This document shows, piece by piece, positions 17,920 through 27,585 of a stretch of 46,494 nucleotides of DNA. This DNA is from Paracoccaceae bacterium (GTDB lineage: Bacteria > Pseudomonadota > Alphaproteobacteria > Rhodobacterales > Rhodobacteraceae). The stretch is taken from contig JAPOTI010000101.1 in the NCBI GenBank assembly GCA_026709265.1, positions 1 to 46,494 of the forward strand, in the 5' to 3' direction. The notes beneath the pieces are model-generated. The model did no database searches. It saw only the letters and a program-made list of their open reading frames with translations, and was not told the origin of the DNA. The translations under genes and the position numbers were made by a program. Each line of letters opens with the position of its first letter. Position 1 is the stretch's first letter.

Positions 17920-20082
17920 ATGAAGACCAGCTTCGAGGAATGGCGTCAACTGGCACGTCAAGAACGTCGTGACAGAACAGGAGATGACTCATCTGTTTCG
18001 ACACTCGAGGATATTGATATCAAAACGCTTTACACCGCCGAGGATATTGCAGGAACATTATCTGAAGACGACCTGCCCGGCCTGGCACCCTTCAGACGGG
18101 GCCCACGCGCAACGATGTATACGAACCGTCCCTGGACAATTCGTCAATATGCCGGATTTTCAACCGCGGAAGAGTCCAATATCTTTTACCGGAAAGCACT
18201 GGCAGGTGGACAACAGGGCATTTCGGTTGCTTTCGATCTCGCGACGCATCGGGGTTACGACAGCGACCATCCGCGTGTCGAAGGAGATGTCGGAAAGGCA
18301 GGCGTCGCGATTGACTCCGTTGAGGATATGAAAATCCTCTTTGAAGGCATTCCACTCGACAAAGTATCGGTTTCCATGACGATGAACGGAGCCGTCATAC
18401 CCACCTTGGCGAACTTCATCGTGGCAGCACAGGAACAGGGCGTCACACGCGATAAGCTGACGGGCACTATACAGAACGATATCCTCAAGGAATTCATGGT
18501 GCGCAACACCTATGTGTATCCTCCGCAACCTTCGATGCGTATCGTTGCGGACATCATTGAATACTCGAGTCGGGAAATGCCACGCTTCAATTCAATCTCG
18601 ATTTCCGGTTACCATATGCAGGAAGCTGGTGCGAGCCTGGTGCAGGAACTGGCCTATACCTTGGCGGATGGGCGGGAATATGTTCGTGCAGCGCTCGGTC
18701 GTGGCATGGATGTCGATGATTTTGCCGATCGCCTCTCCTTCTTTTTTGCCATTGGCATGAATTTCTTCATGGAGGCAGCAAAGCTCAGAGCCGCACGAAT
18801 ATTGTGGCATCGCATCATGGCAGAATTCAACCCGAAGAAGAGCAAATCAAGTATTTTGCGAACGCATTGTCAGACCAGTGGCGTGAGCTTACAGGCGCAG
18901 GATCCGTACAATAACATTGTCCGTACGGCGTTCGAGGCCATGTCGGCTGTTCTTGGAGGAACACAGTCGCTGCATACCAACGCATTTGATGAAGCGATCG
19001 CTTTGCCGACCGAATTCTCGGCACGCATTGCCCGCAATACGCAGCTGATCCTGCAGGAAGAAACGGGAGTGACCAACACTGTCGATCCACTGGCCGGTTC
19101 ATACTATGTCGAGTGGTTGACGAACCAGCTGGCGTCCAAAGCGTGGGAATTGATTGAAGAAGTGGAGTCGCTCGGTGGAATGACCGAGGCCGTGATCTCA
19201 GGGTTGCCAAAGTTGCGCATCGAGGAAACGGCTGCCAAGCGACAGGTGATGATCGACCGCGGCGAGGAGGTGATCGTTGGCGTCAACAAGTACCAGTTGA
19301 ATGAAGAGGATGAAATTGATATCCGACGGATCGAAAATCAGCGCGTGCGACAAAGTCAGGTTCGACGACTCGAAAAGGTACGAACAGAGCGGGATTCGAT
19401 GCGTTGTGAAACGGCTCTCAATGAACTTGAGCGGCGGGCATCCTCCGGTGGAAATCTGCTGGAAGCGGCGATAGAAGCTGCAGCGGCGCGCGCCACTGTT
19501 GGTGAAATTTCACTTGCCATGGAAAAAGTGTTCGGTCGTCATGTCGCAACGTCGACAACATTGTCAGGAGTCTATGCCACGGCTTACCAGGACGATTCAG
19601 CGTTTGCTGCGATACAGGAAGATATCGAGACATTTGTTTCGGAAGAGGGGAGGCGACCGCGTATGCTGGTCGCCAAGATGGGGCAGGACGGCCATGACCG
19701 CGGTGCCAAAGTGATTGCCACCGCATTTGCAGATATCGGATTCGACGTGGATATTGGCCCTCTCTTTCAAACTCCTGCAGAAACGGCCCGCGATGCCATT
19801 GACAATGATGTGCATGTGATTGGCGTCAGTTCACAAACTGCCGCACATACAACCCTGGTGCCACTGCTTATCGAAGAACTCAAAAAATCTGGAGCAAGTG
19901 ATGTTCTGGTGGTCTGTGGCGGCGTGATTCCGCCTCAGGATCATGAACTCCTGCGCGCTGCCGGTGTCAGCGAGATTTTTGGTCCGGGCACCAATATTCC
20001 TCAAGCGGCATGCAAGGTGTTGAAACTCATTCGTGCCAAACAGCCGCAATCAGACACAGGTTCCGAATCACAGGAGAATTAG
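17920..20082 (+). CDS. scpA: Methylmalonyl-CoA mutase (adenosylcobalamin-dependent)
   Basis: Interconverts (R)-methylmalonyl-CoA and succinyl-CoA by a radical mechanism. The 720-residue chain has the full TIM-barrel substrate domain: [36 protein letters not shown] and [12 protein letters not shown], then [20 protein letters not shown]. The C-terminal B12-binding domain has the DxHxxG motif in [14 protein letters not shown] (cobalt-ligating His near residue 592) and the [11 protein letters not shown] strand. A single-chain (homodimeric) mutase is implied, with no separate small subunit. The frame opens at 17851, but ATG 17920 gives the usual N-terminus. Its last 15 bases overlap the 3' end of the convergent mgtE gene. 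Confidence 0.96.
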   Translation: MKTSFEEWRQLARQERRDRTGDDSSVSTLEDIDIKTLYTAEDIAGTLSEDDLPGLAPFRRGPRATMYTNRPWTIRQYAGFSTAEESNIFYRKALAGGQQGISVAFDLATHRGYDSDHPRVEGDVGKAGVAIDSVEDMKILFEGIPLDKVSVSMTMNGAVIPTLANFIVAAQEQGVTRDKLTGTIQNDILKEFMVRNTYVYPPQPSMRIVADIIEYSSREMPRFNSISISGYHMQEAGASLVQELAYTLADGREYVRAALGRGMDVDDFADRLSFFFAIGMNFFMEAAKLRAARILWHRIMAEFNPKKSKSSILRTHCQTSGVSLQAQDPYNNIVRTAFEAMSAVLGGTQSLHTNAFDEAIALPTEFSARIARNTQLILQEETGVTNTVDPLAGSYYVEWLTNQLASKAWELIEEVESLGGMTEAVISGLPKLRIEETAAKRQVMIDRGEEVIVGVNKYQLNEEDEIDIRRIENQRVRQSQVRRLEKVRTERDSMRCETALNELERRASSGGNLLEAAIEAAAARATVGEISLAMEKVFGRHVATSTTLSGVYATAYQDDSAFAAIQEDIETFVSEEGRRPRMLVAKMGQDGHDRGAKVIATAFADIGFDVDIGPLFQTPAETARDAIDNDVHVIGVSSQTAAHTTLVPLLIEELKKSGASDVLVVCGGVIPPQDHELLRAAGVSEIFGPGTNIPQAACKVLKLIRAKQPQSDTGSESQEN

Positions 20083-21441
20083 CGCCGCAAGGCCAAGAAA
20101 CGCAAGGAATCCGACGCAGTCGGTCACAGTCGTCACGAAGACACCCGATGCAAGCGCCGGGTCCATTCTTGTCCGGTTTAATCCAATGGGGATCAGGATA
20201 CCGGCAATACCAGCCGCAGTCATGGTGATGATCATGGCAAGCCCCATCACGGCCCCGAGAAGTGGGGCACCAAACCAAATCAGTCCGATCAAACCGGCAA
20301 TCGCAGCGAAAAGAAGTCCGTTCAGCAACCCAACGCCTGTTTCACGCCAGATAATACGCCGCGCATTGGACCGTGTCAGATCCCGTGTGGCCAACGACCT
20401 TACCGCCACTGTCAATGATTGGGTGCCGGCATTACCGCCCATGGACGCGACGATCGGCATCAGCACGGCAAGCGCGACCAAGGCTTCTATGGTTTCAGAA
20501 AAGCGGTCAATGACAAGTGATGCGACGACCGCTGTTGCCAGATTGACAATCAGCCACGGAAATCGTTGGCGCGTCACATTGATGACTTTTTCTGACAGGT
20601 TTTTGTCGCCAACACCGGCCAATCGCAAGATGTCCTGTTCGGCCTCAGCGTCCAGAAGAGTCATTGCATCATCGATGGTGATGATTCCGGTAACCCTGTT
20701 ATGCGTGTCAATGACAGGTGCCGATATCAAATGGTATTGGTTGAAGATGTAGGCGACCTCGTCTTGCGGAACATTGATATCTATCGGGTGGCAGTCATCA
20801 TCGATAATCTCGACCAACCGGGTGGTACGTACAGAACCCATGAGACGGCTGAGAGACACCATGCCTTTAAACTGTGCCTTGGGATCAGTCAGAATCAGGT
20901 GATAAAACTGTTCGGGGAGATTTGTATCCGCCCGCAGATGGTCAATCGCCTGACCGACATCCCAATGGGCGGGAACCATGACAATTTCTCGTTGCATGAG
21001 ACGTCCGGCAGTTTCAGCAGGACAGCGCAGCGATTGCTCGACCGCAGCGCGATCAGGATCATCCAATGCATCGAGAATCGTTGCCCGCAGATCTTCATGC
21101 AGATCTTCAGTGAGATCAACGATATCATCTGAGCTCAAATCACGTACGGCCTGTGCGAGACCCATGGCCGGTAATTGAGCGACGACCTCGGCTTGCAGGG
21201 GTTCGGACAGTTCAGACAAGACCTCCCCATCAAAGTCATTTTTCCAAAGGGCCACCAGATTATCCCGGAGGTCGGGATCAATCTGTTCAAGTAAATCGGC
21301 GATATCAGCCGCATGGATCGGTTCGAGAAGTCGGCGGAGCCGATCCTGATCATCATGCGTAATCGCGCGTTTTATTTCAGCGATAAGCTTTGCAGTGACC
21401 GGGGTCTCTCCACCTGTCGCATGAATCTCTTTGTCTGACAT
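20068..21441 (-). CDS. mgtE: Magnesium transporter MgtE
   Basis: Inner-membrane Mg2+ channel/transporter of 457 residues. The N-terminal helical MgtE_N domain carries repeats such as [21 protein letters not shown] and [23 protein letters not shown] pair senses Mg2+ ([10 protein letters not shown] starts it, and [13 protein letters not shown] ends it). Five transmembrane helices follow, with the pore motif [20 protein letters not shown] 21441 fits the family start better than the frame beginning at 21465. The 3' ends of mgtE and the mutase gene overlap tail to tail by 15 bases. No Mg2+-sensing leader RNA was evident in the short upstream region. Confidence 0.94.
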   Translation of the reverse strand: MSDKEIHATGGETPVTAKLIAEIKRAITHDDQDRLRRLLEPIHAADIADLLEQIDPDLRDNLVALWKNDFDGEVLSELSEPLQAEVVAQLPAMGLAQAVRDLSSDDIVDLTEDLHEDLRATILDALDDPDRAAVEQSLRCPAETAGRLMQREIVMVPAHWDVGQAIDHLRADTNLPEQFYHLILTDPKAQFKGMVSLSRLMGSVRTTRLVEIIDDDCHPIDINVPQDEVAYIFNQYHLISAPVIDTHNRVTGIITIDDAMTLLDAEAEQDILRLAGVGDKNLSEKVINVTRQRFPWLIVNLATAVVASLVIDRFSETIEALVALAVLMPIVASMGGNAGTQSLTVAVRSLATRDLTRSNARRIIWRETGVGLLNGLLFAAIAGLIGLIWFGAPLLGAVMGLAMIITMTAAGIAGILIPIGLNRTRMDPALASGVFVTTVTDCVGFLAFLGLAALILL

Positions 21442-21566
21442 CTCTTGCCCCCACCGAGCCTGCATGCGACATAGTTTATCGCAATATTCCTGGATACGAC
21501 ATAGAAGTATCCATTAGCAGGATGTTTCATACGGGCAGGGGGTCGTATGGATGTGGGAGAAATGAT

Positions 21567-22871
21567 GTGATCAGGCCTCATCTGTTGATCGGGCAAACCC
21601 TGCGCTTCTTGGACGATCCATTCGTCACCACGCCATGTTCAGCCGTCTGTCACGAGGAAAGAGGAGCTGTAGTGCTGCAGGATGGTCGGATCGTTGCCTG
21701 CGGAACAGCAGAGGATCTGGCAGCAAAATACCCGGATTCAGAGCGGGACGATTACGGGCGCAGCCTGATACTTGCTGGTTTCATTGACCCCCATGTCCAT
21801 TATCCACAGACGGCGATTATCGCAAGCTGGGGCAAACGACTGCTTGATTGGCTGAATGACTACACTTTCCCTGAAGAGGCAAAGTTTTCTGATCCCGATT
21901 ATGCGTCCTGCATGGCGCGTCAATATCTTCGGCAATTGATCGACCATGGGACGACCACTGTCTGCACCTATTGCACCAGTCATGCAGCGAGTGTCGACGC
22001 ATTTTTTGTTGAAGCAGAACGACTCAACATGCGCGTTCTCGCCGGAAAGACCTGCATGGACAGGAATGTCCCAGATGCACTTCGTGATACACCGACGTCC
22101 GGTTATCAAGATTCCAAGAGTCTGCTCGAGAAATGGCATAATAAGGGCCGTCTATCCTATGTCATAACCCCGCGTTTTGCGCTCACATCCTCGCCCGGGC
22201 AGTTGGAACAATTGGGACAATTGTGGTCTGAATATCCGGAATGTCTGTTGCAGACACATTTGAGCGAACAGCTGGAGGAAATTGCCGAGGTAAAGCGGCT
22301 ATTTCCTGCCGCCCGGGATTATCTCGACGTCTATGATGGTTTTGGTCTCGTGCGTGAGCGGTCTCTCTTTGGTCATGCAATTCACTTGAATGATCGGGAA
22401 CAGGCACGATTGCGCGATGCCGGATCGGCGCTCATCCATTGTCCGACCTCAAATCTGTTTATTGGATCGGGTCTTTTCGACATGTCAGGACTGAAGTCTC
22501 CGGGGCAGCCAGTGGGTCTGGCGACCGATATTGGTGGCGGTTCCTCATACTCAATGCTGCGCACCATGGCAGCTGCCTATGAGATTTCCCAGTTGAAGGG
22601 GCATGCATTGCATCCGAGTCAACTGGTTTGGCTGGCAACATCGGCGAATGCAAGGACGCTGCATCTGGATTCTTCGATTGGCAATTTGGCACCCGAACGA
22701 GAGGCAGACATCATTGTCCTTGACTTGTATTCGACCGAATCGATCGCCGCGCGCGCAGCCCGTGCCGAGAGTTTCTGGGAGGAACTTTTCCCGACGATCA
22801 TGATGGGAGATGATCGCGCGATAGAAGCGGTATGGGTTGCCGGGCGTCAACTCAAACCGTGGCCGGACTGA
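21567..22871 (+). CDS. guaD: Guanine deaminase
   Basis: Zinc amidohydrolase that converts guanine to xanthine and ammonia. Metal and catalytic motifs: FIDPHVHYPQ (first His pair), the KTCMDRNVP block, LLQTHLSEQLEE (His), FGHAIHLND (His) and LATDIGGGSSYSMLRTM (Asp). The 434-residue length fits bacterial GuaD. The start is GTG 21567, with GGGAGAA just upstream; the longer open frame to 21522 has no ribosome site and is not conserved. It is convergent with upp, so guanine breakdown and uracil salvage genes lie side by side but are transcribed separately. Confidence 0.94.
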   Translation: MIRPHLLIGQTLRFLDDPFVTTPCSAVCHEERGAVVLQDGRIVACGTAEDLAAKYPDSERDDYGRSLILAGFIDPHVHYPQTAIIASWGKRLLDWLNDYTFPEEAKFSDPDYASCMARQYLRQLIDHGTTTVCTYCTSHAASVDAFFVEAERLNMRVLAGKTCMDRNVPDALRDTPTSGYQDSKSLLEKWHNKGRLSYVITPRFALTSSPGQLEQLGQLWSEYPECLLQTHLSEQLEEIAEVKRLFPAARDYLDVYDGFGLVRERSLFGHAIHLNDREQARLRDAGSALIHCPTSNLFIGSGLFDMSGLKSPGQPVGLATDIGGGSSYSMLRTMAAAYEISQLKGHALHPSQLVWLATSANARTLHLDSSIGNLAPEREADIIVLDLYSTESIAARAARAESFWEELFPTIMMGDDRAIEAVWVAGRQLKPWPD

Positions 22872-22962
22872 GCCAGACGTCGATAGACTCTGTCGTCCAC
22901 CAGCCAACACGGTTGGCAACGATCTGCCTGGACTTTCGTGACCATAATATGTGCCCCGAGGC

Positions 22963-23595
22963 TCACTTGGTGCCGTAAAGGCGGTCGCCGGCATCGCCGA
23001 GCCCGGGCAGAATATAACCCAGTTCGTTGAGTCTTGCGTCGAGGGCAGCGGTGAACACCGGCACATCAGGATGGGCTTGATATAAATGCTCGACTCCCTC
23101 CGGTGCCGCCAGAAGGCACATAAAACGGATATTTCGTGCACCGGCCTTTTTGAGCCGGGTGAGTGCGGCAACGACCGAATTGCCTGTGGCCAGCATCGGA
23201 TCAAGCGTGATGACCAATCGGTCTTCAAGCTCCGCTGGTACTTTGAAGTAATATTCGACGGCTTGCAGCGTGTTCTCATCGCGGTAAAGGCCAACATAAC
23301 CAACGCGCGCTGAGGGAATGAGTTCAAGGACACCATCAAGAAGTCCGTTGCCGGCTCGAAGAATCGAAATCAGGGCCAGTTTCTTGCCACTGAGACAAGG
23401 TGCGTCCATTTCCATCAAGGGTGTTTCAATACGCCGCCGTGTCAGCATGAGATCACGTGTGACCTCGTAGGCCAGAAGCATGCTGATCTCACGCAGCAAT
23501 TGCCGAAATACGGCTGTGGGTGTCTTGGCGCGCCGGAGCAGTGAGAGTTTATGCTGAATCAATGGATGATCGACAACGGTCAATTGGTGATTCAT
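22963..23595 (-). CDS. upp: Uracil phosphoribosyltransferase
   Basis: Pyrimidine salvage enzyme that makes UMP from uracil and PRPP in the cytoplasm. The 210 residues show the family motifs: [16 protein letters not shown] at the N-terminus, [17 protein letters not shown], the PRPP loop [13 protein letters not shown] and the uracil-binding C-terminus [17 protein letters not shown]. It lies 30 bases downstream of prpE on the same strand and may be cotranscribed with it, although no functional link is obvious. Confidence 0.95.
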   Translation of the reverse strand: MNHQLTVVDHPLIQHKLSLLRRAKTPTAVFRQLLREISMLLAYEVTRDLMLTRRRIETPLMEMDAPCLSGKKLALISILRAGNGLLDGVLELIPSARVGYVGLYRDENTLQAVEYYFKVPAELEDRLVITLDPMLATGNSVVAALTRLKKAGARNIRFMCLLAAPEGVEHLYQAHPDVPVFTAALDARLNELGYILPGLGDAGDRLYGTK

Positions 23596-23625
23596 GACGA
23601 TAGGGGCCTTTCAGCTGAAGTCAGG

Positions 23626-25554
23626 TTATGTGTTCTTGGGATATCCCAACCCCTCTAGAGCCCGGCGGATTTCATCAATGATCGCCGGGTCATCAATTGT
23701 GGGCGGGAGGGTGAAAGATTCACCATCGGCGATCTTTGCCATGGTCGCACGGAGAATTTTGCCTGAACGGGTCTTGGGCAGGCGCTCAACAATCGTCGTC
23801 TGACGAAAGGCTGCGACCGGTCCAATCCTGTCACGCACGCGGCTGACGCATTCAGCCAGAATGTCGGCATGGGTGGTCGATACCCCGGCATTGAGGCAGA
23901 TGAAAGCAAGTGGAACCTGTCCCTTTAATGCGTCTCTGACTCCGATCACCGCACATTCGGCAATGTCTGGATGTTCAGCAAGGACTTCTTCGATGGCGCC
24001 GGTTGATAGACGATGGCCAGCGACATTGATGACATCATCTGTGCGGGCCATAACGAAAATGTAGCCATCCTTGTCAATCATGCCTGCGTCTCCGGTGTCA
24101 TAAAACCCCGGAAATTTCGCAAGATAGCTTTCCCTGTAGCGTGTATCGGCCTCCCATAGAGTCGATAATGTGCCAGGTGGCAAGGGCAGTTTAATGAGAA
24201 GCGTCCCGAGTTCGCCGGGCGGTTTTGCATGTCCTTCATCATCCACGACACGCACATCGTAGCCAGGCATCGGTAGAGAAGGTGAACCCGGCTTGACGGG
24301 TTTCAGTTCGATTCCCAGAGGATTGGCAGCAATCGCCCAACCCGTTTCGGTCTGCCACCAATGATCAATCACCGGAACCCCGAGATATTTCTCTGCCCAG
24401 ACGATGGTATCGGGGTCAGCTCTTTCACCGGCAAGAAAAAGTGCGCGCAATCTCCTTAAATCGTATGTGCGCAGGAGTCGGCCATTCGGGTCTTCGCGTT
24501 TAATGGCGCGAAAGGCGGTTGGTGCCGTGAATAAAACTCTGACATCATGTTCGGCGATCACGCGCCAAAAAGCACCAGCGTCGGGTGTCCCAACCGGCTT
24601 GCCTTCATAAACAAGGGTTGGGTTTCCGGCCAGCAACGGGGCGTAGCAGATATAGGAATGCCCGACGACCCAGCCGACATCAGATGCCGCCCAAAACACC
24701 TCTCCGGGTTGCACACCATAAATGTTTTTCATCGTCCAGTGAAGTGCCACCGCGTGTCCAGCAGTTGGGCGCACAACGCCTTTGGGTCGACCCGTCGTTC
24801 CGGAAGTATAGAGGATATATGAGGGATGGTTTCCAGGTAGCGGGACGCAGTCAGCCGGGGCAGCGTCCTTCTTCATCGAGTCCCAGTCGATGTCCCGACC
24901 CGCGACCATGTCTGCAAGCTCAGTTTCACGCTGGAATATGGCACAGAATTCAGGCTTGTGATCGGCAAGATCAATGGCTGCGTCGAGAAGGGGTTTGTAG
25001 CGGACAACCCGATTGGGCTCGATTCCACAGGATGCTGAGAGTACCGCCTTGGCACGGCAATGCGAGATCCGTATTGCCAGTTCTGCAGAGGCGAAGCCAC
25101 CAAATACCACCGAATGGATGGCACCGATGCGGGCACAGGCCAGCATGGCAATAATCGCTTCCGGAATCATTGGCATATAGATGATGACTCGGTCACCAAC
25201 GGTGATGCCGCGTTCCAGCATCGCACCCGCCACATGTGAGACCTCATCCAACAATTGTTGATAGGTTATGAAACGTTGGCTCGCTGTCACGGGACTGTCA
25301 TGTATGATGGCGACCTGGTCACCGGATCCGTTCACGACATGCCGATCGACGGCGTTCCAACAGGTATTGATCAACCCATCGTCAAACCAACCGTAAAGGG
25401 GAGCATTTTGATCGAACAGCGCCTGATTGGGCCTGCGTTTCCAATCCAGTGAATTGGCCGCTTGCATCCAAAATGTTTCAGGATTCTGCATCCATTGGGA
25501 ATAAACTTCATCATACTGATTGCGTGACGTCTTCGCCAAGTTGGCTATGGCCAT
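23626..25554 (-). CDS. prpE: Propionyl-CoA synthetase (acyl-CoA synthetase, PrpE type)
   Basis: ATP-dependent ligase forming propionyl-CoA through an acyl-adenylate. The 642-residue ANL enzyme shows YILYTSGTTGRPKG (ATP loop), ASDVGWVVGHSYICYAPLL, DHWWQTETGW, FYDTGDAG and the hinge MARTDDVINVAGHRLSTG. The catalytic lysine of the C-terminal domain lies in KTRSGKILRAT. WWQTETG and the overall length place it in the acetyl/propionyl-CoA synthetase group, and the PrpE subgroup is favoured by sequence pattern and by the propionyl-CoA genes in the window. Acetate or other short acids could also be substrates. The active-site lysine may be acetyl-regulated, as in relatives. Confidence 0.9.
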   Translation of the reverse strand: MAIANLAKTSRNQYDEVYSQWMQNPETFWMQAANSLDWKRRPNQALFDQNAPLYGWFDDGLINTCWNAVDRHVVNGSGDQVAIIHDSPVTASQRFITYQQLLDEVSHVAGAMLERGITVGDRVIIYMPMIPEAIIAMLACARIGAIHSVVFGGFASAELAIRISHCRAKAVLSASCGIEPNRVVRYKPLLDAAIDLADHKPEFCAIFQRETELADMVAGRDIDWDSMKKDAAPADCVPLPGNHPSYILYTSGTTGRPKGVVRPTAGHAVALHWTMKNIYGVQPGEVFWAASDVGWVVGHSYICYAPLLAGNPTLVYEGKPVGTPDAGAFWRVIAEHDVRVLFTAPTAFRAIKREDPNGRLLRTYDLRRLRALFLAGERADPDTIVWAEKYLGVPVIDHWWQTETGWAIAANPLGIELKPVKPGSPSLPMPGYDVRVVDDEGHAKPPGELGTLLIKLPLPPGTLSTLWEADTRYRESYLAKFPGFYDTGDAGMIDKDGYIFVMARTDDVINVAGHRLSTGAIEEVLAEHPDIAECAVIGVRDALKGQVPLAFICLNAGVSTTHADILAECVSRVRDRIGPVAAFRQTTIVERLPKTRSGKILRATMAKIADGESFTLPPTIDDPAIIDEIRRALEGLGYPKNT

Positions 25555-25654
25555 GTCACTGCCCTCCAGAAAAGTTGCTCAAATCGATTGTTGTCCTGTC
25601 TGCGCACAAGCTGGTGCCAAATTGTTCAAGTTCTGGCTCCCGGTTCATTCGGCA

Positions 25655-27355
25655 TCAAAAGGGCAAGTCCAGTTGATGCGTTCTGTTGTCTTTAGCGTAA
25701 AAAACACTCGACCTTGTGATTTGCGTGATCCTGCCGCCATCAAAGGAACTGCCGACAAACAGGCTTTGAAACGAGCCACTCGGCAAGCGTACCAATGCAC
25801 GAAGATCGCTCGTATTGCCGTAGATTCCGATCAATTGCGGCCTGCCGAGATCAAAGTTGTGTCCCAGGGTTGCGAGTTGATTGCCGTTTGTGGGCGCTCC
25901 GGCATCAATATCTGGCACGGGCGTTTCAGAGCGTGGTGGCGTTTGCGCAGCACTCTGCTCTGAAGTCGTGGATTCCAGCCTGTCAGTCTGGTTGTTGCGG
26001 GATGATTCCGTTCGCCGTCGTGGCGCTGAGGTGACTTGTACAGATGAATCGACTGATGCAGTCAGGCTTTCCAGAATTGCTAGTCGGATCTCCTCTTCCT
26101 GCTCTGCGGAACTTTGTTTCTGCAAGTCGATCTCATCAGGAATTTCGAGTTCCCGTGCGCCTTCCCGTAATATGGGGCGGTTGATATCAAGCGCGATTGT
26201 CTTGTGGCGGGCATTTTGCCGTAACATCGGACGAACAAAGTCGGTGTCTCCGGGTACATTCTTCCCAATCTCAGAGGTGTTCGGAGGAGTCACATGAGCT
26301 ATGTTCTCAACGGTTGCTTGCGTTTCGCCGGAATTTGACGCTGAGCCTTCGGCAATTTCATCAACAACGGAATTGGCCTGATTGAGCAGGTTGCGGTCTG
26401 CTGACTGACTTTGATCAAGAGTGAGTGGCCACAGATCATGTCCTTGCGGGGTCAGAGTCGCCGAGAAGTCAAGGAGCACGTAGTTCAATGATGTGGGGTC
26501 GAAGCCCCAATCGGCTGAGCCGGATAGCGGACGACTGACGGATCGTTCTCCAAGCTGCGGTGCGAGTGCTGACTGCCAGCCATCGACCGCCTTGATATGC
26601 AGGGCATCAGCGGGTTCAGCCCCCGAAATGTCAACGCCAATGGGAGAACTGGTGGCGTGTAACGGATTGGAGATGTCGTCGGTTGGTGTCGACAATAGGG
26701 GTGCGGATAAGCCAACGGAGAGAAACACTGACAATAACAGAGTTGCCGCGTTGCGTGCGCGCCGAAGCTGTCTTCTGTTAGTTTCCGCGCGACGATCGGT
26801 TGCATCTGATGGACAAATTGGAAGAGCCAGTGAATCGCGGATATGATGAGCATTGAGCCCTCTTTCCTGAGCAAGTTGCGAGAGACCAAAAAACGGCCGC
26901 CGCGGAAAATCGTCGAGGCTTTTCAGGTCCGCTGCACGTGCGACAACCGGGAAACCAAATTCGGTGACAAATCTCTCGAGCTTGTCGAGATACTGGCTGT
27001 CGACAAAAGCAATTTTGATGAGATCTTCGTCGATTTCATGATCATAGGCATGATGGCTTTCATTCTGCCCGGAAATCAGCGCAAGATGCTGACGAATATC
27101 GCGCGCGGTCAGTGCGGCATCCGGCTCATGCTGTGTGAGAAGCGAATGGCTGACTGAATCGCTGCTGATCATCAAGGTTGTCGTGACCACGCCATTCCCA
27201 AGCCGGGCTGTGCGGCGGCGGATCACGTCGAAGCTCAAGCCATCCCATGCATCGTTTTCGCCGAGTCGACCGATTTCAATCCAAACCTTGGCTGCGGACA
27301 AATGAAAAAAGACTGCGCCCTTGTCAAGGAAATGGATCAGGAAATTGGTTGGCAT
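25655..27355 (-). CDS. Large single-pass membrane protein with GspL/PilM-like head and PilP/GspC-like tail
   Basis: A 566-residue protein of no named family known to me. Residues 1-160 start FLIHFLDKGAVFFHLSAAKVW and contain a pattern like the actin-like cytoplasmic domain of GspL/PilM; similar proteins in Rhodobacteraceae are poorly annotated. A basic stretch (RRAETNRRQLRRARN) precedes a single transmembrane helix at about 203-222 (AATLLLSVFLSVGLSAPLL). A long, acidic, low-complexity Ser/Thr/Glu-rich region (about 225-500) follows and should be periplasmic. The last 60 residues (LIGIYGNTSDLRALVRLPSG, then VGSSFDGGRITQI) resemble the PilP/GspC homology region that contacts secretins. ATG 27358 directly precedes ATG 27355. 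No pilus or secretion genes are adjacent. Confidence 0.7.
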   Translation of the reverse strand: MPTNFLIHFLDKGAVFFHLSAAKVWIEIGRLGENDAWDGLSFDVIRRRTARLGNGVVTTTLMISSDSVSHSLLTQHEPDAALTARDIRQHLALISGQNESHHAYDHEIDEDLIKIAFVDSQYLDKLERFVTEFGFPVVARAADLKSLDDFPRRPFFGLSQLAQERGLNAHHIRDSLALPICPSDATDRRAETNRRQLRRARNAATLLLSVFLSVGLSAPLLSTPTDDISNPLHATSSPIGVDISGAEPADALHIKAVDGWQSALAPQLGERSVSRPLSGSADWGFDPTSLNYVLLDFSATLTPQGHDLWPLTLDQSQSADRNLLNQANSVVDEIAEGSASNSGETQATVENIAHVTPPNTSEIGKNVPGDTDFVRPMLRQNARHKTIALDINRPILREGARELEIPDEIDLQKQSSAEQEEEIRLAILESLTASVDSSVQVTSAPRRRTESSRNNQTDRLESTTSEQSAAQTPPRSETPVPDIDAGAPTNGNQLATLGHNFDLGRPQLIGIYGNTSDLRALVRLPSGSFQSLFVGSSFDGGRITQITRSSVFYAKDNRTHQLDLPF

Positions 27356-27585
27356 CATGAAATTCGTTCAGGTGTCGGGCAGGTGTTAAGATCTCTCGTC
27401 GCCAGTCGCCGTTAAACGATTGTCGAACCCATAGGTATAGGGACAAGTGAGGAATGGCGCAAGATTCTGCACCTGCCGCATCAGCTGACATTGGGGCAGG
27501 TTTCGGCCCTGCGTGATGGTTGTCAGACCGAATATTTGGCGGCCACTGGCAGTCGCCGCCAAGTCATTCGACGCAGATGCCGATT

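Noticed and set aside
24585-25154. 190-residue plus-strand frame opposite prpE
   Set aside because: Shadow of the prpE gene; rich in Ser, Arg and Pro with no domain.
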